NCBI GenBank assembly: GCA_046328715.1
Contig: JAXLWB010000041.1
Coordinates: 1-64,000 of the forward strand
Origin: JAXLWB01 sp046328715
Lineage (GTDB): Bacteria > Chloroflexota > Anaerolineae > Caldilineales > Caldilineaceae
DNA length: 64,000 nucleotides
Direction of reading: 5' to 3'
How positions within the stretch are numbered: position 1 is the stretch's first letter; the number at the start of each line of letters is the position of its first letter. Below are positions 35,790 through 45,113 of the stretch, piece by piece. The position numbers and the translations under genes were made by a program. The notes under the pieces were generated by a model. The model was not told the origin of the DNA, did no database searches, and saw only the letters and a list, made by a program, of their open reading frames with translations.

Positions 35790-36612
35790 AAAAGTCTCCG
35801 TTCTTGAAAACGATTGAATCTTGTTGATTGGTTTAAACGTTGTACGTGCTTGTTGTGTAACGTTGCAGAAACCGCTCCCAACGAAACAGTTCTTGAGACT
35901 TTCCTCTCGTAACAAATGGCTGTTTCTTGCGTCGTTACTGTGTTTGTTCGTTATGCTATCACTATACGGCGGCTTTGTTTGCGCAGCACTGGTGAAATGT
36001 TTTGGAAGAGTAAGCGAATTGTCAGCGTTACATTAGAACAGTTGTAGGGTTCTCTGGCGTATACTTGGTGGAAGGGCGAACTCTCTGCCACTTCCCAGAA
36101 TTAAACACCAATCGAATGGACTCAAGATCTAGTAATTAATTTAAAACCAAGGAAACTGGCCGTAACTTTTATCTACTAATATTCGTATTTGTTATTATAT
36201 CGTAAGTGAAAATATTTTTTTGTTACCTAGATGGTATATAATAGTGAAAGTACCCTTCTACTTAAAGAAAAGTATACTTCTAGGTATTGTGGCAATGGAC
36301 ATGTAGTAAGTAAAAGCATAGGTAAGATGCAAATTCCATAGTATGCTTACATTAAACACCATCTATTGCCCTGTTTTGCCGTATTCAAAGAGACTTGTGA
36401 AATCTTACCCAGAAGATTTTGTAAGTCTTTCTAACACAAAGCTCACAAGCGGTGTGTGACTCTCCATCGGTTGAGCGATTGAAATTTACAGAAACAAAAG
36501 CGGAAATTGGACTTTACCACTCTACACTCGTAACAGTTGCAGGCGTAGGTAGGGAGCAAATCTATTCAAGGCTTGAACCTGCTGTCAGCAAAATTAACCA
36601 AGGAGTAACAGA
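35790..36612. other. 820-base intergenic region upstream of hsp20 and the subtilase
   Basis: AT-rich DNA between divergent genes. A 71-codon plus-strand frame (35821-36036) overlaps the hsp20 upstream region, starts with no ribosome site and has no family. I see no perfect hairpin or known riboswitch. The long leader before the subtilase (with AAGGAG just before its ATG) could hold regulation but I cannot identify it. Confidence 0.45.
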
Positions 36613-39600
36613 ATGACCAAGCTAGGTTGGTCTGTTCGCTCGCGTATCATACCGTTGCCAACATCACTGCTTCTTTGCGCGCTCATACTCAGCTCAGTGC
36701 CTCGTTTAGGCATGGCCTCGGATGCCCTTGTTTACCCAACGACCGCTCAACAAGGGGGGCTCGTGGGGAATAGATCACTCTCAGACAATGTCCGTTCTGG
36801 TCAATTACAATATATAGATCCAGAACTGCAACAGATGCTTCAGCACAATCACTCTTTATTGCGGGTGATCGTGACTGGGCGCTCAACAGCAGCAGCGCTT
36901 GCGGCTGTGCAAGCCGTTGATGGCAAAATTGCCAGCACATTGCGCATTATTGACGCCGTAGTCGCGGACCTGACTCCTGCTCAGATTCAAGCGCTAACAC
37001 AGAACGATGAAATCCTGTCGCTCTTTCACGATTACAAGGTCGAAAGTGCGAGCATGCAGGCAGCGGTAAACACCGTTCCTTCGGACGCAGTAGGGACACT
37101 CAACGTCGCCGATCCGGCTGCGCTTGTGATTGGTGCCAGCCGGCTTCATGGCCCAACGCGTGAAGTCAATCCAGCCATTGACGGGAGTGGCAGCACCATT
37201 GCGCTCATTGACAGCGGCGTCCAATTTCAGGATACCGAGCACCAAATCTTGGGTGAGGAAGAAGCTGCCCATTTTGTAGGACAGGCGGACTTTGTTGACA
37301 AAGATAAGTGTACAAATAGGGGGCAGGAGCAGCGTGACGGCTACTGTTGGTCTGATTCGTGGCACAGTCAGGATCCTTTTGGACATGGCACACACATTGC
37401 AAACATCATCTTGATGCGCCAGGTAGACGCAGCGACCCAAACCGAATTGGGCATTGCCCCCGGATCCCGTGTGCTCAGCATTCGAGTACTTGGTGAAGAT
37501 GGAAGCGGCTATTACAGTGATGTCATTGCTGGAATACAGTACGCCATCGAGCATCGATTTGAGCACAATATTCGGATTATGAATCTAAGTTTAGTAGCTC
37601 ACTCGACTGCTCCCTATTTTATCGATCCAGTCAACCGTGCTGTAACCAAAGCATGGGCAAATGGCATCGTAGTCGTCGTCGCCGCAGGGAATCAAGGCCC
37701 GAACGCGCAGACGGTCACAACTCCCGGCAACAACCCCTACGCCATCACGATCGGCGCAATTGATTCTGCCGAGACACCCACCAATTACACAGACGATTTT
37801 ATACCAGCCTGGTCAAGTGCAGGCCCTACGGCGGATGGCTTTCTAAAACCTGATGTGCTTGCACCAGGAGCCAACATTATCTCCTATCTGTATAATGGCG
37901 GCAGCGATTCGAACCGTGCAACAAAACTGGCCAAAAATCATCCCGACTGGGATCCCAACGAATCATTCTACCGGCTGAGTGGTACGAGCATGGCGACTGG
38001 TGTTGCCTCAGGCGTCGTCGCCTTGATCCTACAGAAGCGCAACCTGACCCCTGACCAGATCAAGTATCTGTTGATGAACACCTCCAAGTCAGCAGTAACA
38101 GCAGATTATCAGCTTGCTTATGGGATTCTGCAACAGGGCAGCGGGCGTATTGATGCTTGGGATGCGGTGAATGGTGCCCCGACGACCACAGGCTGGGCCA
38201 ATCCTGGACTCAATGTCTGGTACGATAATAACTATGGCTGGCGTGATATTACGCAACGGCGTACAAACACATCGCTCGATATGGATGGCGATGGAATTCC
38301 CAACCAAGATCCCTATACGCCGCCCGCCAATCTGGGTCAGATTAGTGCCGAATGGTGGCAAGGCGTTAGCGGTTTTCAGCTCAGTGACCTTATCTCCCAG
38401 CCAAGCTATCCCAGTTCGCCCTCAGCTTCCGATCAATTGAACTCGTTTGAATATAGCGGTGGGGGAGAAGATTATGGATTGCGCATCCACGGCTATTTGG
38501 TCCCCCCTGTGACGGGCGATTATCAATTCTGGATCGCCAGCGACGACCAAGGTCAACTCTGGCTGAGCATGGATGATTCGCCCAGCCATGTGGTACTAAT
38601 AGCGGAGGCACCCGAGTGGACTGATCCACAACAGTGGGATAAGTACGAGCAACAGCAATCTCAGGTGATCGCACTGGAGGCTGGCAAACGCTATTATATT
38701 CAGGCGTTGCTCAAACAGGGTATCGGCGGCGATCACGTCGAAGTGGCATGGACAACGCCCGAACAATCCCAACCGACGATCATTGATGGCCAGTACCTGA
38801 TGCCTTATCAGGCCAGTACAGCTGGAGTCCGCGTACAATCCTTTACTGGTCAGGTAAACTCTCTGCCGAATTTCGATGTAGTGACTCCCCAATCGCGCAC
38901 AATAGCAGAAAACTTTGACGTGCAGGCAGATTCCGGCAGTAACAGCGATGGCTACCGTTTTTCGACCTGTCTGGCTGTACCTGCCAACGGTGTTTGGAAA
39001 TTTACAACGGAATCGACCGCAAGCAACCAACTCTATCTCAATGGTATCCAGGTTATCAACAACAATGGCTCCAACGGTACCAGCCAGAGCGGAAGCATCT
39101 ACCTGCCCATCGGTCAACATTCACTCGTCGTCACTTATGTACGCCCGACCACAGGCAATAATTTTGCGCTCTACTGGGAAGGGCCAGGGTTCGTAAAACA
39201 AACAATTCCCAACAGTGCACTTTCTACAGGCGGCTGCAATCTCGACATCACCGTACCCACGCAGGCAGACCTTGATTCGGACAATGATGGCATTCCCGAC
39301 TACATCGAAAGAATCAACGCTGCCAACTGGGGCGATTCAGATGGAGACGGCCTCTTTGATTGGTTTGACAAAGATAGCGACAATGATGGCATCAATGATT
39401 TGCAGGAGAGTGGCATTCCACAGGCCAAGATCAACGCGCTTGACCCCAACCGAGATGGCGTAATCGATTCGTGGAATTCACTGGGGAGCAATGGCTTGGC
39501 AGACACCTTGGAAACATCGGTAGACAATGGTGCCATTAACTATTCGGTTTCTCTCTTCCAAGGCATTCCCAAGGCACAAACGCTGGATTATCACTTTGCA

Positions 39601-40176
39601 GGCCCCGTCTCCAGCGTGATCAGCGACGATGGCCGGTACTATCTTTACTATACGTTTGACTCCAACCCCGGAGCGCTTGTGGCACTTGGTGTCGCACGAC
39701 TGGTCGACATGGCATGGATGGATCTGGACCCCTTGGTGCAGGCGAATGTCACCTTTCAAGGTGGACGCATCAAACTAACCTCCACGACAGCCTGGGCCGG
39801 TATTCGTGCCTGGTCGGGTATCCGGGCGTGGTCAGGCATTCGAGCTTGGTCAGGCATTCGAGCTTGGTCAGGCATTCGGGCTTGGTCGGGCATTCGAGCT
39901 TGGTCGGGTATCCGAGCTTGGTCAGGGAATTACGATTGGTTTGGTGGCGTCAACATGAGCAGTGCACAGGCCAGTGCCATCGATCTGGCCACTGCCAGTA
40001 GCGCCTTTACTTCGCCGGATACAACTTCGGCGCTCGCAGACACTGTTCAGGGAGCCGAGGCAGAATCAGCACAACCTTTAGTCAAACGCTACTACCCATT
40101 GTATGGTGCATCTCCAGAACAGCCAGACAGCGGTGAGAGTACTCATCCACTCTTCTTGCCCTTGGTCGTACGGTAA
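36613..40176 (+). CDS. Secreted modular subtilisin-like protease with AW-S-GIR repeats
   Basis: 1187 residues. A signal peptide (about 15-37) and a propeptide-like region lead to a peptidase S8 domain with the full catalytic set: Asp200 (ALIDSGVQ), His258 (FGHGTHIANI), oxyanion Asn360 (AAGNQGPN) and Ser459 (SGTSMATGVASG). Two PA14-like modules follow (about 575-740, with GDYQFWIASDDQGQLWL; and 770-875), then Ca-binding thrombospondin type 3-like repeats (DSDNDGIPD, DSDGDGLFD, DSDNDGIND; about 888-935). Near the C-terminus is a tandem array of AW-[AS]-GIR hexapeptides (residues 1060-1105). The last residues are LFLPLVVR. AAGGAG precedes the ATG. It probably degrades extracellular protein or processes surface proteins; the substrate is unknown. 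It is a single gene. Confidence 0.93.
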   Translation: MTKLGWSVRSRIIPLPTSLLLCALILSSVPRLGMASDALVYPTTAQQGGLVGNRSLSDNVRSGQLQYIDPELQQMLQHNHSLLRVIVTGRSTAAALAAVQAVDGKIASTLRIIDAVVADLTPAQIQALTQNDEILSLFHDYKVESASMQAAVNTVPSDAVGTLNVADPAALVIGASRLHGPTREVNPAIDGSGSTIALIDSGVQFQDTEHQILGEEEAAHFVGQADFVDKDKCTNRGQEQRDGYCWSDSWHSQDPFGHGTHIANIILMRQVDAATQTELGIAPGSRVLSIRVLGEDGSGYYSDVIAGIQYAIEHRFEHNIRIMNLSLVAHSTAPYFIDPVNRAVTKAWANGIVVVVAAGNQGPNAQTVTTPGNNPYAITIGAIDSAETPTNYTDDFIPAWSSAGPTADGFLKPDVLAPGANIISYLYNGGSDSNRATKLAKNHPDWDPNESFYRLSGTSMATGVASGVVALILQKRNLTPDQIKYLLMNTSKSAVTADYQLAYGILQQGSGRIDAWDAVNGAPTTTGWANPGLNVWYDNNYGWRDITQRRTNTSLDMDGDGIPNQDPYTPPANLGQISAEWWQGVSGFQLSDLISQPSYPSSPSASDQLNSFEYSGGGEDYGLRIHGYLVPPVTGDYQFWIASDDQGQLWLSMDDSPSHVVLIAEAPEWTDPQQWDKYEQQQSQVIALEAGKRYYIQALLKQGIGGDHVEVAWTTPEQSQPTIIDGQYLMPYQASTAGVRVQSFTGQVNSLPNFDVVTPQSRTIAENFDVQADSGSNSDGYRFSTCLAVPANGVWKFTTESTASNQLYLNGIQVINNNGSNGTSQSGSIYLPIGQHSLVVTYVRPTTGNNFALYWEGPGFVKQTIPNSALSTGGCNLDITVPTQADLDSDNDGIPDYIERINAANWGDSDGDGLFDWFDKDSDNDGINDLQESGIPQAKINALDPNRDGVIDSWNSLGSNGLADTLETSVDNGAINYSVSLFQGIPKAQTLDYHFAGPVSSVISDDGRYYLYYTFDSNPGALVALGVARLVDMAWMDLDPLVQANVTFQGGRIKLTSTTAWAGIRAWSGIRAWSGIRAWSGIRAWSGIRAWSGIRAWSGIRAWSGNYDWFGGVNMSSAQASAIDLATASSAFTSPDTTSALADTVQGAEAESAQPLVKRYYPLYGASPEQPDSGESTHPLFLPLVVR
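39790..39927 (+). repeat. 18-base tandem repeat coding for AW-[AS]-GIR
   Basis: Seven complete 18-base units and a partial eighth, in frame inside the subtilase. Units differ mainly at third codon positions (TCG/TCA, GGT/GGC, ATT/ATC, CGT/CGG/CGA), and the first has Ala in place of Ser. The silent changes show that the peptide is under selection. Confidence 0.95.
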
Positions 40177-40248
40177 GCGAGGGCTGCAGAGGAATTATCC
40201 GAAAGCCGTTTTGACATAAGACGGAGCTGTAACACCATAGATAAACCG

Positions 40249-40293
40249 CTGCGCTTCTCCACGACCTGCTGCTGGGTCGCTAGAGGAGCGCAG
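40249..40293. terminator. Nested stem-loop after the subtilase
   Basis: CTGCGCTTCTC (40249-40259) pairs with GAGGAGCGCAG (40283-40293) with one mismatch, and CGACC/GGTCG pairs inside the loop. There is no T-run. It may terminate or protect the subtilase mRNA. Confidence 0.5.
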
Positions 40294-40438
40294 TGCGCGC
40301 TGTTGGCTTAACATGAACAAAACTATTGCGCCGTGGAGAGCTGTGGTACAATAGCATCTGTCAGACATTGAGCGATTGCAATGAAGAAAGTGACTCTCCG
40401 ATTTATCGATTTGTCACCTAGTATTAGGGGGCGATTGC

Positions 40439-41950
40439 TTGCAGCAAACTTCCGATAGACATCCAGTTGGTTTCATCGAAAGATGGGCACCGCTTCGACT
40501 CAGCCGTGAGAAGGCTTATTCCGTTTATTTGCTAAGCATTAGCTTAGTCGGCCTTGCCTTGGTCCTATGGTCTGCGACCCAAGTACCTGGCTATCCTTCG
40601 GTAGCCAAATTTTTCCTGCTGGTGCTTTTGGCTGCATTGGCAGCGCAGGCAACGACCTCGATTACGGTTGGCAGCAATGCAGGCATCACCTATCATGTTG
40701 GCTCTGTGGTGGGAGTCGCCTCGGTGCCGACCTTGGGTGTCTCCTCTTATATCCTGCTACTGGCAGCCTATAATTTCTTTATGTGGCTGTTCAAACCGCG
40801 CAACGCCGTTACCTGGAAGAAAAGTTGGGCACAGCTCGGTTTTAATGTCGGCATGCATGCGATTGCCGCAGCACTCTCCGGCTGGAGCTTTCTCGCAACG
40901 CGCGCTTTATTAGGCGATAGCTCGTGGGCTGGCATGATCTTGCCCTGGCCAGTGGCGGCGATTGTCTTAGAAGAGCTTAATCTATGGATGTTGATCGGAA
41001 TTTTGCGCCTGCAAAATGGCGTGCAGTTTGGTGCCTTCGCCATGTGGCGTGAAGAAATCTGGGCTTCCCAGATCGGCACCGCTGTCATGATGATCGGTGG
41101 GGCTATGCTTTCGGTCGCCATCGACCGTTATGATTGGGTCGGAATTGTCATCTTTTATCTTCCAACGGCACTTTCGGCTTATGCCTTCCGGCTTTACGTA
41201 ACACAGATGCAGATGCAAATGGACAATCTGGAAAAGATTGTGCAGGAGAGGACCCATGACCTAGAGGAGGCCAATCGCCAAAAGGATGCGTTTTTGGCCG
41301 TGCTTACCCACGACATGATGACGCCGCTGACCAGCATCCAACTCTGTGCCGAAGAGTTACAGGAAGACCCGATGGCTGCCACCTACAACCCATACCTGGC
41401 CAAGGTGATGGTGCGCAGTCAGAAGACCTTGTTTAACCTGGTCCGCAATATTCTCGATCTCGAAAAACTACGCTCTGGTCGCAGCATCTCGATTCAGCGC
41501 AGCAATTGTGACCTCGTCCAGCTCACCCTCGGCATGTTAGAGATCGTTCATCTGGAGGCACAGGCAAAGAATATTACTCTTTCGCACTATGCCAGTGAAG
41601 AGCCGCTTTGGGTCGAGGTCGATCGCCAACATATGGAGCGTGTGCTGCTCAATTTGATCTCGAATGCTGTGAAATATACGCCAACGGGTGGCTCTATTCA
41701 CGTCGACATGACGCATACCGATGACAATGTCTTCGTCAAAGTTATCGATACTGGCTACGGAATTCCAGCCGATGAACTGCCGTACATTTTTGAACGTTTC
41801 CGCCGAGTAGAACAATTGAAAGACAAAGCCGTGGGCACAGGGCTTGGTCTGGCGATTACGAAGGCACTAGTCGAAGAGCATGGCGGCGAAATCTCCGTGA
41901 CAAGTGCCGAAGGGAAAGGCAGTTGTTTTACTGTACGTCTCCCTGGTTAA
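40439..41950 (+). CDS. Histidine kinase with multi-helix membrane sensor
   Basis: 503 residues. The N-terminal 270 residues are about seven to eight membrane helices with short loops (VYLLSISLVGLALVLWSA; FFLLVLLAALAAQATTS; SYILLLAAYNFFMWLF; IGTAVMMIGGAMLSVAI; IVIFYLPTALSAYAFRL), a sensor embedded in the membrane of unknown ligand. A coiled linker (MQMQMDNLEKIVQERTHDL) leads to HisKA with AVLTHDMMTPLTSI, where Asp-Met-Met replaces the usual Glu-Leu-Arg after the His, and to the ATPase domain (LLNLISNAVKYTPTGG; DTGYGIPADELPYIFERF; GTGLGLAITKAL). The start is TTG at 40439, after a G-rich ribosome site. The response regulator 285 bases downstream on the same strand is the likely partner. Confidence 0.88.
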   Translation: MQQTSDRHPVGFIERWAPLRLSREKAYSVYLLSISLVGLALVLWSATQVPGYPSVAKFFLLVLLAALAAQATTSITVGSNAGITYHVGSVVGVASVPTLGVSSYILLLAAYNFFMWLFKPRNAVTWKKSWAQLGFNVGMHAIAAALSGWSFLATRALLGDSSWAGMILPWPVAAIVLEELNLWMLIGILRLQNGVQFGAFAMWREEIWASQIGTAVMMIGGAMLSVAIDRYDWVGIVIFYLPTALSAYAFRLYVTQMQMQMDNLEKIVQERTHDLEEANRQKDAFLAVLTHDMMTPLTSIQLCAEELQEDPMAATYNPYLAKVMVRSQKTLFNLVRNILDLEKLRSGRSISIQRSNCDLVQLTLGMLEIVHLEAQAKNITLSHYASEEPLWVEVDRQHMERVLLNLISNAVKYTPTGGSIHVDMTHTDDNVFVKVIDTGYGIPADELPYIFERFRRVEQLKDKAVGTGLGLAITKALVEEHGGEISVTSAEGKGSCFTVRLPG

Positions 41951-42235
41951 CCCCTGGATTCTCGATTCGAGTTGGGCACCTCTTGCCCAATAGCAAAACT
42001 GAATTTGTTACAAACGGCTTACGACGTCAATTATCTCCTAATTCAGAATGTAATATTCGTCGCGTATCCTTGCAGACGAGGCTTTCTTAAAGCATCTGAT
42101 AATAATCCAAAAGAAGTTATTAATTCATTCATGGTGCGCGCTTGTCGATTCGGGCGAGCGAAACGCTTACCAGGGCGGGTTTAAGCAAATTGCCCGGTGA
42201 GATGCGTAACATGAATAATTCAACTGGTGTAGCCT

Positions 42236-42961
42236 ATGCAAGGAACACGTATTCTGGTCATCGACGACGACATCAGCCTCTGCCAGACAATCAAGTACAC
42301 ATTTTCTCGCGTTGGAGCCGATGTTGTCACTGCAACGGATGGTCGGGATGGGCTTCAGCAATTCTACCGACATCGCCCAGACCTGGTTTTATTGGATGTT
42401 CGAATGCCAGGAATTGATGGTTGGGAGGCATGTCGCCAGATTCGTTTGATGTCCAACGTCCCCATCATTATGTTGACAACGCTGCACAAGGACGAAGAGA
42501 TCATTCATGGGCTCGACTTGGGAGCGGATGACTTTGTAACTAAACCATTTAGTCGAGAGGTATTGCTTGCCAGAGCTAGAGCACTGTTGCGCCGTACCGA
42601 ACAGGGCGGAAGCGAACCATCACTCACCGGGTACAGTGATGATTACCTCTCGGTCAATATTGAGAAGCGGCGAGTCTATGTCAATGGCAAACAAATTTCG
42701 CTCACAGCCACCGAGTTTCGCCTGCTGAGCTACCTGCTCCAATTTGCCGACCAGGTCTTACCCTATCAAACCTTGCTTGACCGGGTTTGGGGCGAAGAAT
42801 GCCGTGAGAATATCGACTACGTTCACGTCTATCTCTCCCACTTGCGGCGCAAGATCGAAGCCGATCCTCGTAACCCCCGCTATTTGGTCAATGAACGAGG
42901 CATTGGGTACCGTTTCGAGACCCATTTGCAACACACCCAGGAGAATTCTCTAAAGGTGTAA
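42236..42961 (+). CDS. OmpR-family response regulator
   Basis: 241 residues. Receiver domain with IDDDISL, phospho-acceptor VLLDVRMPGIDG, Thr in MLTTLHKDEE and Lys in FVTKPFSREVLL. The winged-helix domain has LTATEFRLLSYLLQFADQV, YVHVYLSHLRRKIE and NERGIGYRFE. It lies downstream of the membrane-sensor histidine kinase on the same strand and ends at a strong terminator. The regulated genes are unknown; the next gene on the strand is a nucleotide-sugar reductase. Confidence 0.92.
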   Translation: MQGTRILVIDDDISLCQTIKYTFSRVGADVVTATDGRDGLQQFYRHRPDLVLLDVRMPGIDGWEACRQIRLMSNVPIIMLTTLHKDEEIIHGLDLGADDFVTKPFSREVLLARARALLRRTEQGGSEPSLTGYSDDYLSVNIEKRRVYVNGKQISLTATEFRLLSYLLQFADQVLPYQTLLDRVWGEECRENIDYVHVYLSHLRRKIEADPRNPRYLVNERGIGYRFETHLQHTQENSLKV

Positions 42962-42985
42962 TCCTTCAACCGAAAATTCGATCAG

Positions 42986-43020
42986 AAAGAGATGTGTGGT
43001 AGATATTCACACATCTCTTT
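42986..43020 (+). terminator. Intrinsic terminator after the response regulator
   Basis: AAAGAGATGTGTG (42986-42998) is the exact inverse of CACACATCTCTTT (43008-43020), loop 9 bases, followed by a run of T to 43025. Classic rho-independent form. Confidence 0.93.
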
Positions 43021-43146
43021 TTTTTGCGACTAGCGCAAGTCTCCTGTAGGATTTGTTTAAAGCAATGACTTACACACTTGTTGGTTAAGCAATTTCTCTG
43101 TGAGATGTGTAGGTTTCAAAAACGATGTCTAACCTGGTCACACCAC

Positions 43147-44103
43147 ATGCGTGTTCTGATCACAGGGGCGGCCGGTTTTGCTGGCAGCCATCTTGCCGAT
43201 ATACTCGTCAACGAACCGAATATTGAACTTCATGGCGTTATCCATCGCCACGACAAACGGATTCAGCACTTGCTGGGTCGCATCACGCTACATCGAGGCG
43301 ATCTGCGCAACGCGTTGTGGGTAAGCGAGTTGATCCAGACTGTGCAGCCCGAAGTCGTTCTGCATCTGGCCGCCCAAAGCGATGTGCCAGGCAGTTGGCG
43401 CCAACCCTGGAGTTGTTACGAACTCAACATTCAATCGCAGCTCAACTTGATGGAGGCACTGCGGCGTTGGGCGGGTGATTGTCGCACCCTAGTCGCATCT
43501 TCCAACGAAATGTACGGGCTGATTCAGCCTGAAGATTTGCCGATGGATGAAGAGACGCCGTTGCGCCCTAACAATCCCTACGGGGTCACCAAGGCAACCC
43601 AGGATATGATGGCACTCCAATATTGGAACAGCCACAAATTGCCGACCATCCGGGCACGCAGCTTTAACCATATTGGGCCGCGCCAGGCCGACGATTTTGC
43701 GGCGAGTGCCTTCGCACGCCAGATTGCTGAAATCGAGCATGGGCTGCGTGAACCCGTGGTGCGTGTGGGCAATCTTGATGCAGAGCGAGATTTTACCGAT
43801 GTGCGCGATATTGTGCGTGCTTACTGGCTGTTGGTGCAACACGGCAAGGCTGGAGAAGCATATAATGTAGGCAGCGGACGCCATCTTTCGATTCGCTGGG
43901 TACTGAACACGTTGTTGTCCTATTCTACCAAGCCAATTCGCGAAGAACTTGATCCAACTCGTTTACGTCCCAGTGATGTACCAGTCAGCCTCTGTGACAA
44001 TCGACGCATTGTCGCTACGACCCAATGGCAGCCGCAGATTGACCTTAGCCAGACATTGCTCGATCTGCTGAACGACTGGCGCGAAAACATAAAATCTGAG
44101 TAA
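43147..44103 (+). CDS. GDP-6-deoxy-D-mannose reductase-like epimerase (Rmd)
   Basis: About 318 residues, extended SDR family. The NAD(P) motif is TGAAGFAGSHLA. The catalytic set is ASSNEMYG (Ser) and PYGVTKATQD (Tyr-x-x-x-Lys). The block RSFNHIGPRQADDFAASAFA and VRVGNLDAERDFTDVRDIV is characteristic of the Rmd/GDP-mannose dehydratase branch. With Gmd encoded 40 bases downstream, the likely job is reduction of GDP-4-keto-6-deoxymannose to GDP-D-rhamnose. ATG at 43147 is chosen because the SDR motif begins there; an upstream TTG (43078) is open in frame. Substrate identity is inferred from the neighbour and the motif set. Confidence 0.85.
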   Translation: MRVLITGAAGFAGSHLADILVNEPNIELHGVIHRHDKRIQHLLGRITLHRGDLRNALWVSELIQTVQPEVVLHLAAQSDVPGSWRQPWSCYELNIQSQLNLMEALRRWAGDCRTLVASSNEMYGLIQPEDLPMDEETPLRPNNPYGVTKATQDMMALQYWNSHKLPTIRARSFNHIGPRQADDFAASAFARQIAEIEHGLREPVVRVGNLDAERDFTDVRDIVRAYWLLVQHGKAGEAYNVGSGRHLSIRWVLNTLLSYSTKPIREELDPTRLRPSDVPVSLCDNRRIVATTQWQPQIDLSQTLLDLLNDWRENIKSE

Positions 44104-44143
44104 CCATTCATCCCGAGAATCGATTCAGAGAGGAGTCTCTATT

Positions 44144-45109
44144 TTGCCAACAGCATTAGTTACCGGTGTAACCGGGCAGGATGGCAGCTATCTAGCCGAA
44201 TTCTTGTTACAAAAGGGCTATAATGTCATCGGCATGGTACGCCGCACCAGTACCATCAACTTTGATCGCATCAAACACATTCAAGACCATATCGAGGTTG
44301 TCCAGGGTGATCTGCTCGATCAGATGAGTTTGATCGGCATTCTCCAAGAATATCGACCGCAGGAAGTCTACAACTTGGCGGCGCAGAGCTTTGTCCCTAC
44401 CAGCTTCACACAACCTGTGTTAACTGGCGAATTCACCGCGCTCGGCGTCACTCGTATGCTCGAAGCGATCCGCATTGTCGATCCAACCATTCGTTTCTAT
44501 CAGGCCAGCAGCAGCGAGATGTTTGGCAAGGTGCAGGAAGTTCCACAGAAAGAGACCACGCCGCTCTATCCTCGCAGCCCTTATGGCGTCGCGAAAGTCT
44601 ACGGCCACTGGATCACAGTCAATTACCGAGAGAGCTATAACATTTTCGGCTGTTCGGGCATTCTGTTCAACCACGAATCGCCACGGCGTGGTCTGGAATT
44701 CGTGACACACAAGATCACCCATGCGGTTGCCCGCATCAAATTAGGGCTGGCTGATGAGGTTCGTCTGGGCAACCTGGAAGCCCGACGCGACTGGGGCTAC
44801 GCTGGCGATTACGTACAGGCAATGTGGTTGATGCTGCAACAAGATGCACCTGATGACTACGTGGTGGCTACCGGTGAAACCCACAGTGTTCGCGAATTTG
44901 TCGAGGAAGCCTTCGGCTACCTTGATCTCGATTGGCAAAAATATGTGGTGCAAGATCCCAAATACTACCGTCCCGCCGAAGTCGATCTGCTCGTTGGCGA
45001 TCCAACCAAAGCGTTCAACAAGCTGGGTTGGGAGCCTTCAGTGGATTTTCGCGGCCTGGTACGTTTGATGGTTGATGCAGATATGCAATCCTTGAAGAAT
45101 AGTAAGTGA
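44144..45109 (+). CDS. gmd: GDP-mannose 4,6-dehydratase
   Basis: 321 residues. It converts GDP-mannose to GDP-4-keto-6-deoxymannose, the precursor of GDP-rhamnose and GDP-fucose. The NADP motif VTGVTGQDGSYLAEFLL and the following VRRTST are characteristic of Gmd. The catalytic residues are SSSEMFGK (Ser and Glu) and SPYGVAKVYGHW (Tyr, Lys). The blocks GILFNHESPRRGLEFVTHKI and LGNLEARRDWGYAGDYV are almost invariant in the family. The start is TTG at 44144, with GAGGAG about 8 bases upstream. It is the second gene of a three-gene unit with the Rmd-like reductase and a DUF4062 protein. Confidence 0.95.
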   Translation: MPTALVTGVTGQDGSYLAEFLLQKGYNVIGMVRRTSTINFDRIKHIQDHIEVVQGDLLDQMSLIGILQEYRPQEVYNLAAQSFVPTSFTQPVLTGEFTALGVTRMLEAIRIVDPTIRFYQASSSEMFGKVQEVPQKETTPLYPRSPYGVAKVYGHWITVNYRESYNIFGCSGILFNHESPRRGLEFVTHKITHAVARIKLGLADEVRLGNLEARRDWGYAGDYVQAMWLMLQQDAPDDYVVATGETHSVREFVEEAFGYLDLDWQKYVVQDPKYYRPAEVDLLVGDPTKAFNKLGWEPSVDFRGLVRLMVDADMQSLKNSK

Positions 45110-45113
45110 AACA

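Noticed and set aside
35821..36036. Plus-strand frame of 71 codons upstream of hsp20
   Set aside because: No ribosome site and no family; it is mostly the inverse of the hsp20 leader.
39790..39927. Possible CRISPR array
   Set aside because: The repeats are directly adjacent 18-base coding units without spacers.
39714..40001. Second frame through the AW-S-GIR array, giving His/Ser/Leu repeats
   Set aside because: A shifted reading of the 18-base repeat inside the subtilase; silent changes follow the subtilase frame.
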